Assembly (NCBI GenBank): GCA_965217565.1
Contig: CBDCIS010000010.1
Span: forward strand, 62,001 to 126,000
Source of the DNA: CBDCIS01 sp965217565
GTDB taxonomy: Bacteria; Chloroflexota; Dehalococcoidia; Lucifugimonadales; CATOSD01
Direction: 5' to 3'
Length of the DNA: 64,000 bases
Below, in pieces: positions 43,106 through 51,770 of this stretch; position 1 is the first letter of the stretch; each line of letters opens with the position of its first letter. A program made the position numbers and the translations under genes. The notes under the pieces are model-generated. The model ran no database searches and was not told the DNA's origin. It was given only the letters and a program-made list of their open reading frames with translations.

Positions 43106-44122
43106 ATGATGGTCGTCCTTTACGTCGCGTCCGATCAGGAGGGCGCAGGCAAGACGGCGCTCTGCTCCGCCCTCGCGCAATCGCTGGAGCAACGAGGCAA
43201 CGCTGTGGCCGTTTTCAAACCGCTGGCCGCGGCGGGACTTGGCGGCGCACAGGACCCGGACGCCGACGCCTATGTCAAGCTGCTCGACAGGCCCGTGGAG
43301 GGTTGGCCCCTCGACTCTTCTGAGAAGGGGCTTACGTCAGAACTGCTGAGTGAGGTCGAGTCCCAATTCGGGCGTCTAGCCGGAGGGGCGGATGTTGTCC
43401 TTGTCGAGGGATCCTGCGCGTTATCGTCAGATGAAACGAAAACTCTGGTCGGGGCCCTCGACGCAAGCGTGGTTGTGGTGGTGCGCTACGACCGGGAGCT
43501 ATCTACGTCCCGGTTGAAGCCGTGGCGGGCGTCGCTCGGTGACCGCTTGGCGGGGTTCGTTGTCAACGGCGTAACTCGCTACGCGGGCGCGGAAGCCAAC
43601 GCTACTGTGCTGCAGGCTGTGGAGTCCGAAGGGCTGCCGCTGCTTGGAATGACTCCCGAAGACCGGCGGCTGCTGGGCGTGAGCGTGGGCACGATAAAGG
43701 CGCATCTCGACGGGCGGCTGATTTCCGACGATTGCGACGATGACTCGCTGGTGGAGCACTTCATGACACTTGGCCTGACCATGGACCCGGGCGAGCTGTA
43801 CTTTGGTCTTAGGGAAAACAAGGCGGTTATAGTGAGGGGAGACCGGCCGGACATACAGATGTCGGCCCTGGCTACGCCCACCGCCTGCATGGTGTGCACC
43901 AAGGGCATCGAACCCATCGAGTACGTCCAATACGAGGCCAAGCAGGAAGAAGTTCCCCTGATAATCGTCCAGTCGGACACCATCGCGACGATGGACGCCC
44001 TCAACGACCTGATGAGCAGGACGCGCTTCGACCACCCGCTCAAGCTGTTCAGATTCGTAGAACTATTGGAGCGGCACGTGGACTTGCCAGCCCTCTTCCA
44101 ACGCCTGGGCCTGAAAGGCTGA
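43106..44122 (+). CDS. DRTGG-domain phosphotransacetylase-like protein with BioD-like NTPase domain
   Basis: 338 aa. The N-terminal NTPase domain has YVASDQEGAGKTALCSALAQ (6-25), the P-loop region of BioD/CobQ-type proteins, and DVVLVEGSCAL. The C-terminal half is a DRTGG domain (VIVRGDRPDIQMSALATPTACMVCTKG). This pairing also occurs as the N-terminal part of some phosphotransacetylases (Pta); the acetyltransferase domain is absent here. AAGGAGG precedes ATGATG. A TATAAT hexamer at 43069-43074 may be its -10. Its role is unclear, possibly regulatory. Confidence 0.85.
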   Translation: MMVVLYVASDQEGAGKTALCSALAQSLEQRGNAVAVFKPLAAAGLGGAQDPDADAYVKLLDRPVEGWPLDSSEKGLTSELLSEVESQFGRLAGGADVVLVEGSCALSSDETKTLVGALDASVVVVVRYDRELSTSRLKPWRASLGDRLAGFVVNGVTRYAGAEANATVLQAVESEGLPLLGMTPEDRRLLGVSVGTIKAHLDGRLISDDCDDDSLVEHFMTLGLTMDPGELYFGLRENKAVIVRGDRPDIQMSALATPTACMVCTKGIEPIEYVQYEAKQEEVPLIIVQSDTIATMDALNDLMSRTRFDHPLKLFRFVELLERHVDLPALFQRLGLKG

Positions 44123-44124
44123 GC

Positions 44125-44991
44125 CTACCCTGCCCTTGACGCCGCCTCTCGAATCGCCCTCTCCGCGTAAACAGAGGTGAGATGCGCCCTGTACTCGCCT
44201 GATGCGTGGATGTCTTCCTGGAAGTCTATCCCCGCGCCCGCTCTTGCCGCCGCGGCTCGGATGGTGGCGTCGTCCAGCCTGCTCCCTCGAAGCGCGTTCT
44301 CAGCCTCGACCGCCCTGGAAGCCTTTGGGCCGGCCCCGGTAACGCCTATCCTCGCCTCCTGGCAGACACCGTCTGAGTCCAGCGTAACCACCGCGGCGAC
44401 GCCGACGATGGCGTAATGGGAGGCCTTGTTGGCGAACTTCGCGTATGCGGTGCCGGTGTGGGCAGGCAGCGCCGGTATGACTATCTCGTTGAGTATCTCG
44501 TTGGGTTCGAGCGCGGTCGTAAGCAGGCTCACGAAGAAGTCATCGGCGCTGAGAGTGCGATGCTCTGCCGTGCTGCTGGTGATTAGCCGCGCGCCGAGGG
44601 CAAGCGCTACGGCGGGCAGGTCGCCGGCGGGGTCGGCGTGAGCCAGGCTGCCGCCAATCGTTCCCATGTTGCGAACCTGCTGATCGGCAACCGTGCCCGC
44701 CGCCGCGGCGAGCACGGGCGCGCGAGCCGCAACGAGGTCGGACGATTCTATCTGGGCGTAGGTGGTCATCGCTCCGATGGCAAGCCCGCCGTCCTCTTCC
44801 CGTATGTAGGCCATCGACTCAATCTTGCCCAGGTCGATGAGCACCTGGGGCTGGGCAAGCCTCAATTTCATCAGGGGAATGAGGCTGTGTCCGCCGGCGA
44901 GCAGCTTGGCGTCGTCTCCGTGCTGCGATAGCAGGTCCGCCGCCTCCGCCACTGTGGTTGGCGCGAAGTAATCGAAGGAACTGGAAACCAT
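44125..44991 (-). CDS. CoxM-like FAD-binding subunit (xanthine dehydrogenase/CO dehydrogenase family)
   Basis: 288 aa from ATG 44991 (AAGGAG at the right distance; ATG 44997 is too close). FAD contacts AGGHSLIPLMKLRL (about 35-48) and TIGGSLAHADPAGDLPA (about 113-129) are present, as is the C-terminal CO_deh_flav_C region (GVTGAGPKASRAVEAE). This subunit passes electrons from the Fe-S subunit to its acceptor in molybdenum hydroxylases. It follows the CoxS-like gene on the same strand. The catalytic molybdopterin subunit (CoxL) is not within the window. Confidence 0.9.
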   Translation of the reverse strand: MVSSSFDYFAPTTVAEAADLLSQHGDDAKLLAGGHSLIPLMKLRLAQPQVLIDLGKIESMAYIREEDGGLAIGAMTTYAQIESSDLVAARAPVLAAAAGTVADQQVRNMGTIGGSLAHADPAGDLPAVALALGARLITSSTAEHRTLSADDFFVSLLTTALEPNEILNEIVIPALPAHTGTAYAKFANKASHYAIVGVAAVVTLDSDGVCQEARIGVTGAGPKASRAVEAENALRGSRLDDATIRAAAARAGAGIDFQEDIHASGEYRAHLTSVYAERAIREAASRAG

Positions 44992-45032
44992 GTTCATCTC
45001 CTTTCCAAGTGAGACGTTGTCCTGGTAACTGT

Positions 45033-45095
45033 CTTCAATGCCCCGTCATTCCCCTCCAACGCCCCGTCATTCCCGCGAAAGCGGGAATCTATCCG
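45033..45095. repeat. Family B repeats in the CoxS-CoxM gap
   Basis: Two successive CCCCGTCATTCCC starts, the second completing the CGCGAAAGCGGG hairpin. The tandem start suggests a partial duplication of the repeat. Confidence 0.65.
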
Positions 45096-45099
45096 GCAG

Positions 45100-45570
<471 letters not shown>

Positions 45571-45735
45571 ATGAGACCCTCCAGACACGAAGATAGGCGA
45601 AAAGGCAGTATGCTACAATACTTGAGACTATAGCAGCATTCTATACGAGGGACGACCTCACGGCAACCCACCCAATCAGCAACAACTGAGAACGGCCTAC
45701 GATATGGGCAAGCATATCCAGAAAGGGGGTTCGCT

Positions 45736-46191
45736 TTGAAGGTTGAAGGCTCTTACAAGTTCGGGGCTGAACTCGAAAAGGTCTGGAATTCGCTGCTCAA
45801 CGCGGACGTCCTGTCCGGCTGCCTTCCGGGGTGCGAGACTTTCGAGCGGGCCGGCGACGAGAGCTACGACGTCGTGCTCAGAGTGGGAGTCGCCGCGATC
45901 TCCGGAAGATACACGGGCAAGGTTACCATAGCTGAAAAGAACTATCCTACGTCATACAAGATGCTCGTCGAGGGCAAGGGCTCCGGGGGGACCATCAGGG
46001 GCGAGGGAGTTCTGAGCTTTGCGCCGGACGGCGACGGCACACTCGTTACGCTGGCAGGAGACGCCAAAGTTAGCGGGGTTGTCGCCAGGGTGGGACAGCG
46101 GCTCTTGGGCGGCGTGTCCAAGACACTGATGGACCAGTTCTTTGGCTGCATGAAGGCCAAAGTCGAACAGGTGGAACAGCCCGCGCCCTGA
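45736..46191 (+). CDS. CoxG-like SRPBCC-domain protein
   Basis: 151 aa from TTG 45736, with GAAAGGGGG upstream. KVEGSYKFGAELEKVWNSLLNADVLSGCLPGCE and the GKGSGGTIRGEGVLSFAPDGDGT strand are typical of CoxG/COXG (SRPBCC fold). CoxG-type proteins help membrane association or maturation of CO dehydrogenase-like enzymes. It lies divergent from CoxS. A TACAAT hexamer at 45614-45619 may be a -10. The next gene, an alpha/beta hydrolase, is convergent. Confidence 0.88.
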   Translation: MKVEGSYKFGAELEKVWNSLLNADVLSGCLPGCETFERAGDESYDVVLRVGVAAISGRYTGKVTIAEKNYPTSYKMLVEGKGSGGTIRGEGVLSFAPDGDGTLVTLAGDAKVSGVVARVGQRLLGGVSKTLMDQFFGCMKAKVEQVEQPAP

Positions 46192-46200
46192 CCCGCTTCG

Positions 46201-47034
46201 CTACGGAGGGTTGTTATCCAGGAACCACCTAACCGTCGTCTCGAAATCGCTGGGTCTCTCCTGGTAGAACCAGTGCCCCCCGCCCTCCAACTCCGCAAGC
46301 CGCGACCCCTGCACGGCCTCGCGCATCCTCACGGCGACCTCGTGATTGAGCAGGTCGCTCTGGCGGCCGCGAACGATTAGCGTCGGACACCTGACCTGTG
46401 ACCACTCAGCCCAAAGGTCGGGCCGCTCGTATGCGGCCAGCAGCTCGCGGTCGCGCTTCCACACTCGTCTGCCGCCGGGTAGTTCGCTGGTCATGTGGGC
46501 CGCCTGGTGAGCCAGCATCTCCTCTGTCGAGTTTGGTTGACGGCCGCGAAGACGTTCGACCACGGCGTCGAGCGAGTCCCACTCGTCGGACTCGCTGTTG
46601 TAACGGACGAACATGCCCCTCGACTCCGGGTTGACAGCGTCCGGGTCTATGTCAACTATCACGAGAGACTTGACGGCTTCAGGATGGTTGACGGCATAGA
46701 CGAAAGCATTGCGCCCGCCAGCGGAGTGCCCGACGAGCGTCATGGCCCGGAGGCCGAGCGCTTCCACCAGTGCCTCTACGTCCGCCACGTAATCTCGAAG
46801 GCGATAGCGCTGCGGGGACGCCCTGCCGCTGTCGCCGTGTCCTCTGTGGTCGAGCGCGATTACGTGATAGTCGGAGCGCATAGCGGCGGCAAAGAAGTCC
46901 CAGCTGCGGGCGCAGTCCTGAAGCCCGTGCAGGAGAACCATTGGCGGAGCGGCGGCGTTGCCCCAGTCCACATAGTGGAGCCGCGGCCCATCCGTGTCAA
47001 CGTGCCCGCTCTCGGGCTGCGTGGTCTCGCTCAT
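46201..47034 (-). CDS. Alpha/beta hydrolase
   Basis: 277 aa. LLHGLQD oxyanion region (34-40), nucleophile elbow GHSAGG with Ser104, the acid in RGRQSDLL (about 227) and the His in GGGHWFYQERP (about 254) give a complete triad. ALDHRGHGDSGR is typical of the group. It is translationally coupled to the acetamidase/formamidase gene by a 4-bp ATGA overlap. It hydrolyses an ester, epoxide or C-C bond; the substrate is unknown. Confidence 0.9.
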   Translation of the reverse strand: MSETTQPESGHVDTDGPRLHYVDWGNAAAPPMVLLHGLQDCARSWDFFAAAMRSDYHVIALDHRGHGDSGRASPQRYRLRDYVADVEALVEALGLRAMTLVGHSAGGRNAFVYAVNHPEAVKSLVIVDIDPDAVNPESRGMFVRYNSESDEWDSLDAVVERLRGRQPNSTEEMLAHQAAHMTSELPGGRRVWKRDRELLAAYERPDLWAEWSQVRCPTLIVRGRQSDLLNHEVAVRMREAVQGSRLAELEGGGHWFYQERPSDFETTVRWFLDNNPP

Positions 47035-47966
47035 CGACTGCCCCGCGGCAGATAGCGCCTGGGGAACTTGGCGACGACGGAGTACAGGATGTCAACCATG
47101 TTGGCGAGTCGGACGCGGGCAACCTGCGAACACAGCTGATAGGCCATCAGGCGTTCGATGCCGTGCTCCGACTCCAGCCACAGAACGAGTTCGTAGAAGG
47201 CGATGCGCGCGGCGTCTTCCATTGGCCGCGCGCTCCCGATGGTCATGATGAACTCCTCAGACTCAACCCTCGGGGTAGCTATTGCCTGCGACTTGATGAG
47301 GTTTGCGGTGAAGACGCCGCGCGTGGGTATCTCCGTAGCGACGCCGCAGACCTCCGCGTCGCCCTGTGTGGCGTGGCCGTCGCCAACGAAGAGCAACGCT
47401 CCCGGCGCGTTGATGGGAAGATAGACAGTGTTGCCCGGCGCCACGTCGGCGGCGTCCATGTTGCCGCCATGAAATCCCGGAGAGAGCGACGAAATCGCCT
47501 CGACCTCCGGGGCGGTCCCAATGGTCCCGTAGAAGGGCTCGTAGGGTATGGTCGGGATGTCCAACTCCTCCGAGAACGTGATCTCGCCGCCACGAATCGG
47601 ATGCAGCATCACCCTCGGAGGCAGAGGCGGGTTGAGCGTGCGCGTGAACGCCGTTCCGCAGAGTCCGCCGAACTCGGGTATCAGCGCGCTGACCCCATAA
47701 TCTCGCGTCACCTCTATGGAGTGTATCGTTAGCGCCAGCGTATCGCCCTTCTCCGCGCCTTCCACGTATATCGGCCCCGCAAGCGGGTTTACGAAGGGCA
47801 TCACGATAAGCTTCGTTATGTCGGCGTTGGGCGAGTCTATCCTGTTCTCGAACGCGTCGGCGGTCTCTACGGCAAAGGTCTCCCCAGGCTTAACGGAGGC
47901 CACTGGCTCCCGGTACGGTCCGATGACGTAAGACCACTCTCCCGGCCTGTTGGCGATGGTCTGCAT
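47031..47966 (-). CDS. Acetamidase/formamidase-family protein
   Basis: 311 aa from ATG 47966 with AGGAG six bases upstream; the longer frame has no family sequence before this. FmdA_AmdA features: VNPLAGPIYVEGAEKGDTLALTI, PPLPPRVMLHPIRGG, SLSPGFHGGNMDAADVAPGNTVYLPINAPGALLFVGDGHATQGDAEVCG. Family members hydrolyse short amides to acid and ammonia in the cytoplasm. The start of the next gene overlaps its stop by 4 bp, linking it with the alpha/beta hydrolase. Confidence 0.93.
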   Translation of the reverse strand: MQTIANRPGEWSYVIGPYREPVASVKPGETFAVETADAFENRIDSPNADITKLIVMPFVNPLAGPIYVEGAEKGDTLALTIHSIEVTRDYGVSALIPEFGGLCGTAFTRTLNPPLPPRVMLHPIRGGEITFSEELDIPTIPYEPFYGTIGTAPEVEAISSLSPGFHGGNMDAADVAPGNTVYLPINAPGALLFVGDGHATQGDAEVCGVATEIPTRGVFTANLIKSQAIATPRVESEEFIMTIGSARPMEDAARIAFYELVLWLESEHGIERLMAYQLCSQVARVRLANMVDILYSVVAKFPRRYLPRGSR

Positions 47967-48043
47967 AGGCTGCTCCTGGTTCGATTCTGGACGCCGCCAT
48001 TTTACTGACGGGAATGATTCGACATGGTTAGACACTTCTACGC

Positions 48044-48244
48044 TCACACCGTCTCGAATTCCAGAGCCGAGAGGTTGAGGGAGGAAGAACGCCGCGAGAG
48101 GTGGAGAATCTCCACGCCCACCACTTCATTCGAGTCGTTGTAATCAAGCACCACTCCCGGCGCGACTTCTTCAGACTCCACTATGGACGAGTCATCAAGG
48201 CGCAAGTAAAGGGCGTCGGTTTCCTTATCCACGTTAAGCTTCAT
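48044..48244 (-). CDS. DUF2283 small protein (putative antitoxin partner)
   Basis: 66 aa. KLNVDKETDALYLRLDDSSIVESEEVAPGVVLDYND and VVGVEILHLSRR match DUF2283. Its start overlaps the stop of the upstream DUF4258-like gene by 4 bp, so the two are translated together. In such pairs DUF2283 is often seen with small DUF4258-type proteins in toxin-antitoxin-like loci (inference from family association). Confidence 0.8.
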   Translation of the reverse strand: MKLNVDKETDALYLRLDDSSIVESEEVAPGVVLDYNDSNEVVGVEILHLSRRSSSLNLSALEFETV

Positions 48245-48522
48245 AGTTTTCCTCTCATTCCGCGGTCAAAGAATACGCTTACCACCCGCCAAGGGGTAAC
48301 GCGGGTGTTCACTGCCACCCGTAGCGCGCGGTCACTCTGGTCCGGGATGCGGCGAAAAAACCGCTCCACATCGGGGTCGTTCGGGTCTGGCAGACGCAAT
48401 GCCGGTTCAGCCACCACCCGTTCGACCCATTCCATGAGAATCATTCGTTCCGCCATCACGTGAAAAGCGTGCCTGGTGAGCTCGATCTCTACTGCCTCGA
48501 ACGGCGTGTGGTCACCGACCAT
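48241..48522 (-). CDS. DUF4258-like small protein (putative toxin partner)
   Basis: 93 aa. VEIELTRHAFHVMAERMILMEWVERVVAEP fits the DUF4258 pattern (a His-Ala and a later Arg in a helix), with a C-terminal VVSVFFDRG. AAGGA precedes the ATG. It sits directly before the DUF2283 gene with a 4-bp overlap. A toxin role is possible but not shown. Confidence 0.65.
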   Translation of the reverse strand: MVGDHTPFEAVEIELTRHAFHVMAERMILMEWVERVVAEPALRLPDPNDPDVERFFRRIPDQSDRALRVAVNTRVTPWRVVSVFFDRGMRGKL

Positions 48523-48558
48523 CCTAATCGTCCTTCTAGTGAACAGTTGAAACGGCGC

Positions 48559-48906
48559 CTAGGGAACGTCCACCTTAACGACCAGCGCGGCATTCGCCAT
48601 AATCGTCTTGTCGCCCGAACCCTCTCGCGGCTCGATCTCCAGCCCGCCCTGCACTGTCTTGAGCACGCCCTTACCGTGCGGCAGCACGCTGAGCACCTCT
48701 TCTTCGTTCACCGCTTCCGGCTTAGGGATGCCGACAGTGACCTCCACGATCATCTCTCTGCTGGTGTCCGGGCCGAGCAGTCCGAGGAACATCAAGCTGC
48801 TCTGGTGGACGGCGTTCCACACCGCCCTCTGGGCCGCTTTCGTGTAGTCTTGCCCGTGCAGGTCGATTCCCAGGCCCATCTCGAGTATCGCAGGCTTCAG
48901 CGCCAT
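48559..48906 (-). CDS. Lin0512-family protein
   Basis: 115 aa. MGLGIDLHGQDYTKAAQRAVWNAVHQSSL, LLGPDTSREMIVEVTVGIPKPE and a C-terminal IMANAALVVKVDV strand match the Lin0512 family, small ring-forming proteins of unknown function. It is of standard length. It stands just upstream of the DUF4258/DUF2283 pair on the same strand, 36 bp away. Confidence 0.85.
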   Translation of the reverse strand: MALKPAILEMGLGIDLHGQDYTKAAQRAVWNAVHQSSLMFLGLLGPDTSREMIVEVTVGIPKPEAVNEEEVLSVLPHGKGVLKTVQGGLEIEPREGSGDKTIMANAALVVKVDVP

Positions 48907-49468
48907 CAGTCAGACCTCCCGAATAGCTGTAGTTTCGCGGAATCCAGGCCGGGATGCGCCCCAGCCGCTCACAATAGTATGCCACACTGCGACGCGCAAC
49001 AAAACCTCTGCTCCGCCACCCCCGTAGGATCTTTCGATTGTTCGCGTGCAGGCGTTGTCAGACTCGGGATGTACTCGCTGGCAGAAAAACGCCTGTGGGT
49101 GTCTCATTTTGATTCATTGTGTCTCACCCTTACTTGGGATCTGTGATGCTGTGAGAGGATTTAGGGGAGGTTTCTGAGTTGGGATGTAGTAGGGTTGCGG
49201 TTGTTTGTATAGGAAATGAGACACCCCTCTCTGTGGGTTTCGCACTGTTGTCAGAATCAGGGTCTGACGATTGCCGAGCGGCGAGCCCCTGCGGGGATTC
49301 AGGGATACTGGGGATGAGTTTGTCTTCTATACAGGATGTCTATGTGTTCGAGCTACTAGGTGGCGGCAGCGTGTGCGTGAATACGGGCATGGTAGCACGA
49401 GTGTTCGTGTATGTCAAGGAGGTGTTGTCAGAATCAGGATTGCCGAGCGGCGAGCCCATACCGACTAA
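48907..49468. other. Gene-free stretch with internal repeats beside an IS element
   Basis: 562 bp. It has TGTCTCA and TGAGACA segments (49107-49131 and 49216-49224), and two copies of a GAATCAGG...GCCGAGCGGCGAGCCC block (49256-49289; 49432-49459). The same GCCGAGCGGCGAGCC block recurs in inverted form at 14766-14785. No convincing gene is seen. Confidence 0.6.
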
Positions 49469-49472
49469 GAGC

Positions 49473-49886
49473 CTATCCGACAACTCCGGCAGCGCGATAT
49501 GTTATCCAGGCACAGGCAAAGTGGAGCATAGCAAGATAGTTGTCCAAACGCTTCTCCCAACGGATGAGCAGCCGTCTGAACCGATTCAGCCAGCTATGGC
49601 TGCGCTCGACCACCCAACGGCGGGCGCGGTAACCTGGAAGGGTCTGTTGTTCCTTCCGCTCTTGGCCTCGGCTGCGGATGTGGGCTGTGTATCCGTACCG
49701 TGCCGCCAGCTGCTCAACCTCAGCAAAGTCATAGCCCTTGTCCAGACACAGATGCTGAGGTTGTCCGGGTCGGGGAACCGGACGTTCCGCCACCATAGAT
49801 TCGAATGTCGGCTCAACCATCTTCATGTCGTGGCGGTTGGCTCCATCCACACACACCCCTATGGGAATACCGTTCCCCTCTGTCAA
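49473..49886 (-). CDS. IS5-family transposase, downstream frame
   Basis: 137 aa. It carries the second Asp (LCLDKGYDFAEVEQL) and the Glu (RRWVVERSHSWLNRFRRLL) of DDE. Family sequence begins before the ATG, in the frame reached by skipping one G of the G6 run, so the intact enzyme needs a +1 shift or a G5 run. Confidence 0.9.
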   Translation of the reverse strand: MTEGNGIPIGVCVDGANRHDMKMVEPTFESMVAERPVPRPGQPQHLCLDKGYDFAEVEQLAARYGYTAHIRSRGQERKEQQTLPGYRARRWVVERSHSWLNRFRRLLIRWEKRLDNYLAMLHFACAWITYRAAGVVG

Positions 49887-49941
49887 CAGACTGCGTTTGG
49901 TCCCCTTCTTGCCCCGGTCTGTAGGGTTTGGCCCAGTGCCC

Positions 49942-50307
49942 TCACCCCCCGAGCGGAGCCTTTGTCATGGCTCCATCCATTGCCTGCCACTGCCAATCTA
50001 TCCCTTGCACCTCGTCGTATTCAGACAACCCCTGCTTCCATAGCTCCTCGAAGACTCCGGCGGCTCGCCAACGCTGGAATCGGTCATGCACAGTGCTCGG
50101 AGCACCGAACGTGCGAGGCAACGCTTTCCACTGGCAGCCGGTCCGCAGCACGTAGAAGATCCCATCCATACACTCTCGAGCAGGTTTCCATGGCCTCCCG
50201 CCCTTCGGACTCGTCTCCTCTGCAGGCAATATCGGCTCAATCCTCTCCCACAGAGCATCGGGAATCCGCCAATCAGCGCCTACGCCATCATGATCGATCT
50301 CCGACAT
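49942..50307 (-). CDS. IS5-family transposase, upstream frame
   Basis: 121 aa. DUF4096-like start (IPDALWERIEPILP, GGRPWKPARECMDGIFYVLRTGCQWKALP) and the first Asp in QAMDGAMTKAPLGG. The frame ends at CTC-GGG-GGG-TGA; the family continues as GGEGTGPNPTDRGKKGTKRS in the +1 frame. Confidence 0.9.
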   Translation of the reverse strand: MSEIDHDGVGADWRIPDALWERIEPILPAEETSPKGGRPWKPARECMDGIFYVLRTGCQWKALPRTFGAPSTVHDRFQRWRAAGVFEELWKQGLSEYDEVQGIDWQWQAMDGAMTKAPLGG

Positions 50308-50427
50308 GTCTTTCCTCCACTCAAGTAGAATGGAGAAAGTTTATCCAAAGTCTCAGATACCCACCAAGGACAATCAAGGTTATCGGATAGGCTCTAAACT
50401 AAACAGCACCTGCCAGGCTCAACAGCC

Positions 50428-50456
50428 TTGAGCAATCGGGGCTAACTTGGTAGAAT
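50428..50456 (+). promoter_or_regulatory. Promoter of tRNA-Gly
   Basis: TTGAGC (50428-50433), a 17-nt spacer and TAGAAT (50451-50456), ending 40 bp before the tRNA. Confidence 0.65.
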
Positions 50457-50496
50457 CTAACGCGCCAGCCACCTGCGAATGGTGAGGGCTCGCTAT

Positions 50497-50571
50497 GCGG
50501 GAGTAGCTCAGGGGTAGAGCATCTGCTTCCCAAGCAGAGGGTCGAGGGTTCGAATCCCTTCTCCCGCTCCA
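50497..50571 (+). tRNA. tRNA-Gly (anticodon CCC), 3' CCA encoded
   Basis: 75 nt. Acceptor GCGGGAG pairs with CTCCCGC. The D arm is GCTC...GAGC, the anticodon loop TTCCCAA in a TCTGC/GCAGA stem, and the T arm GAGGG/CCCTT with TTCGAAT. The discriminator T is followed by an encoded CCA. Confidence 0.97.
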
Positions 50572-50637
50572 AACGCCCAATCAGGGGTTTGCATGAGGGT
50601 CGCGAGTCGCGCGTGAATCGCGGCAGAGGAGAATCCG

Positions 50638-51384
50638 ATGGTAAGATTCAGGAGTAACAACGTTCTCGAAAAGAATCGGCAGGGCAAGAAGGGGCTGGGG
50701 CTTGGCCTCGTGTTCCCATGCGCTGAGGCCGTCGAACTCGCCGGAATGTTGGGCGGCTTCGACTTCGTGAACCTGGATGGCGAGCATGGCCTCTTCTCTC
50801 CGGAGTCCATTGACGCCATGTGCAGAGTCGCGGACGGGTATGGCCTTACGGTAACCGCCAGGGTCCCCAACATAACGCCCTCTACCATCAACTCATTCCT
50901 GGATCGAGGCGTGCTGGGAGTCTTGGGACCTCACGTCGATACGGCCGAGCAGGCGAAGGCCCTGGTGGACGCCTGCCGCTTCACTCCCGAGGGCCAACGA
51001 AGCTGGGGCGGCGGCAGGGGAACCTTCTACAACGATAGCGGGCTGATCGACCAGCCGGGCCTCGAGCGAACCCAGTTCATGGCGGAGGCTAACAAGCAGA
51101 TGCTGGTCATGTGCCAGTTGGAGACCGCCACCGCCTTTGAGAATCTGGACGCCATACTCGAGGTCGAGGGAATCGACGCCTATGCCTGGGGCACGAACGA
51201 CCTGGCGCAATCCATGGGCTATCCTGGGCAGCCCGAACATCCCGTAGTGCAGGATGCCCAGAACGGCATCGGCGACCGGATCCACGCCGCCGGACGAATG
51301 CTGTCCTCGGACATAACCGAGACGGTCGCGCTGAACTCGCTGATTCTCGACGGATCGAGACATTTCCTGGCCGCCAACCAGTAA
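50638..51384 (+). CDS. HpcH/HpaI-family aldolase
   Basis: 248 aa class II metal-dependent aldolase fold. VNLDGEHGLFSPESI, VLGPHVDTAEQAKALVDACRF, GGGRG, MCQLETATAFENLDAIL (metal Glu region) and WGTNDLAQSMG are the conserved blocks. It cleaves 2-keto-3-deoxy or 2-oxo-4-hydroxy acids to pyruvate and an aldehyde, often in aromatic degradation. GCAGAGGAGAA precedes the ATG. The metallopeptidase gene starts 8 bp after its stop, so the two are likely co-transcribed though not functionally linked in any obvious way. Confidence 0.92.
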   Translation: MVRFRSNNVLEKNRQGKKGLGLGLVFPCAEAVELAGMLGGFDFVNLDGEHGLFSPESIDAMCRVADGYGLTVTARVPNITPSTINSFLDRGVLGVLGPHVDTAEQAKALVDACRFTPEGQRSWGGGRGTFYNDSGLIDQPGLERTQFMAEANKQMLVMCQLETATAFENLDAILEVEGIDAYAWGTNDLAQSMGYPGQPEHPVVQDAQNGIGDRIHAAGRMLSSDITETVALNSLILDGSRHFLAANQ

Positions 51385-51391
51385 CCCCAAA

Positions 51392-51754
51392 ATGACGCGA
51401 GCGCAATTTGAACGCCTTGTCCGAGAGGCCCTGAGCCAGATACCGCAAGAGCTGCTCGACCGGATGGAAAACGTGGACCTGGTCATCGAGGACTGGCCCA
51501 CGAGAGACCAGTTGGTTGGGTCTGGAATCGACGACAGCGAATGGCTGCTGGGGCTGTACGAGGGTATTCCCCTGACCGACCGCTATGACTACAACCTGGT
51601 GCTGCCGGACAAGATAACGCTCTTCCAGAAGGCCATAGAAGCCATCTGCTCCGGCGAGGATGAGGTCATCCGGGAAGTGCGCGACACCGTCGTCCACGAG
51701 GTGGCGCACCACTTCGGCATCGACGACGACGCCCTCGAACAGATGGGGCTTTAG
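51392..51754 (+). CDS. Minimal zinc metallopeptidase-family protein
   Basis: 120 aa. HEVAHHFGIDDDAL contains HExxH-x-x-G-x-x-D, the zinc motif of the small 'metallopeptidase family protein' (DUF1025-type) group, preceded by IPLTDRYDYNLVLPDKITLFQKAIE. Family members are small cytoplasmic MMP-like proteins. Length is standard. It ends 16 bp from the convergent HerA gene. Confidence 0.9.
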   Translation: MTRAQFERLVREALSQIPQELLDRMENVDLVIEDWPTRDQLVGSGIDDSEWLLGLYEGIPLTDRYDYNLVLPDKITLFQKAIEAICSGEDEVIREVRDTVVHEVAHHFGIDDDALEQMGL

Positions 51755-51770
51755 CCGTCGGTTTCTGCCC

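Larger units (their letters stand above)
49469..50394 (-). mobile_element. IS5-family (IS1031-like) insertion sequence
   Basis: Ends GAGCCTATCCGACAAC and the complement of GTTATCGGATAGGCTC are inverted and flanked by TAA (49466-49468, 50395-50397), a TNA 3-bp target duplication. The element is 926 bp. The transposase is split into two minus-strand frames at a G6 run near 49950. Confidence 0.9.
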
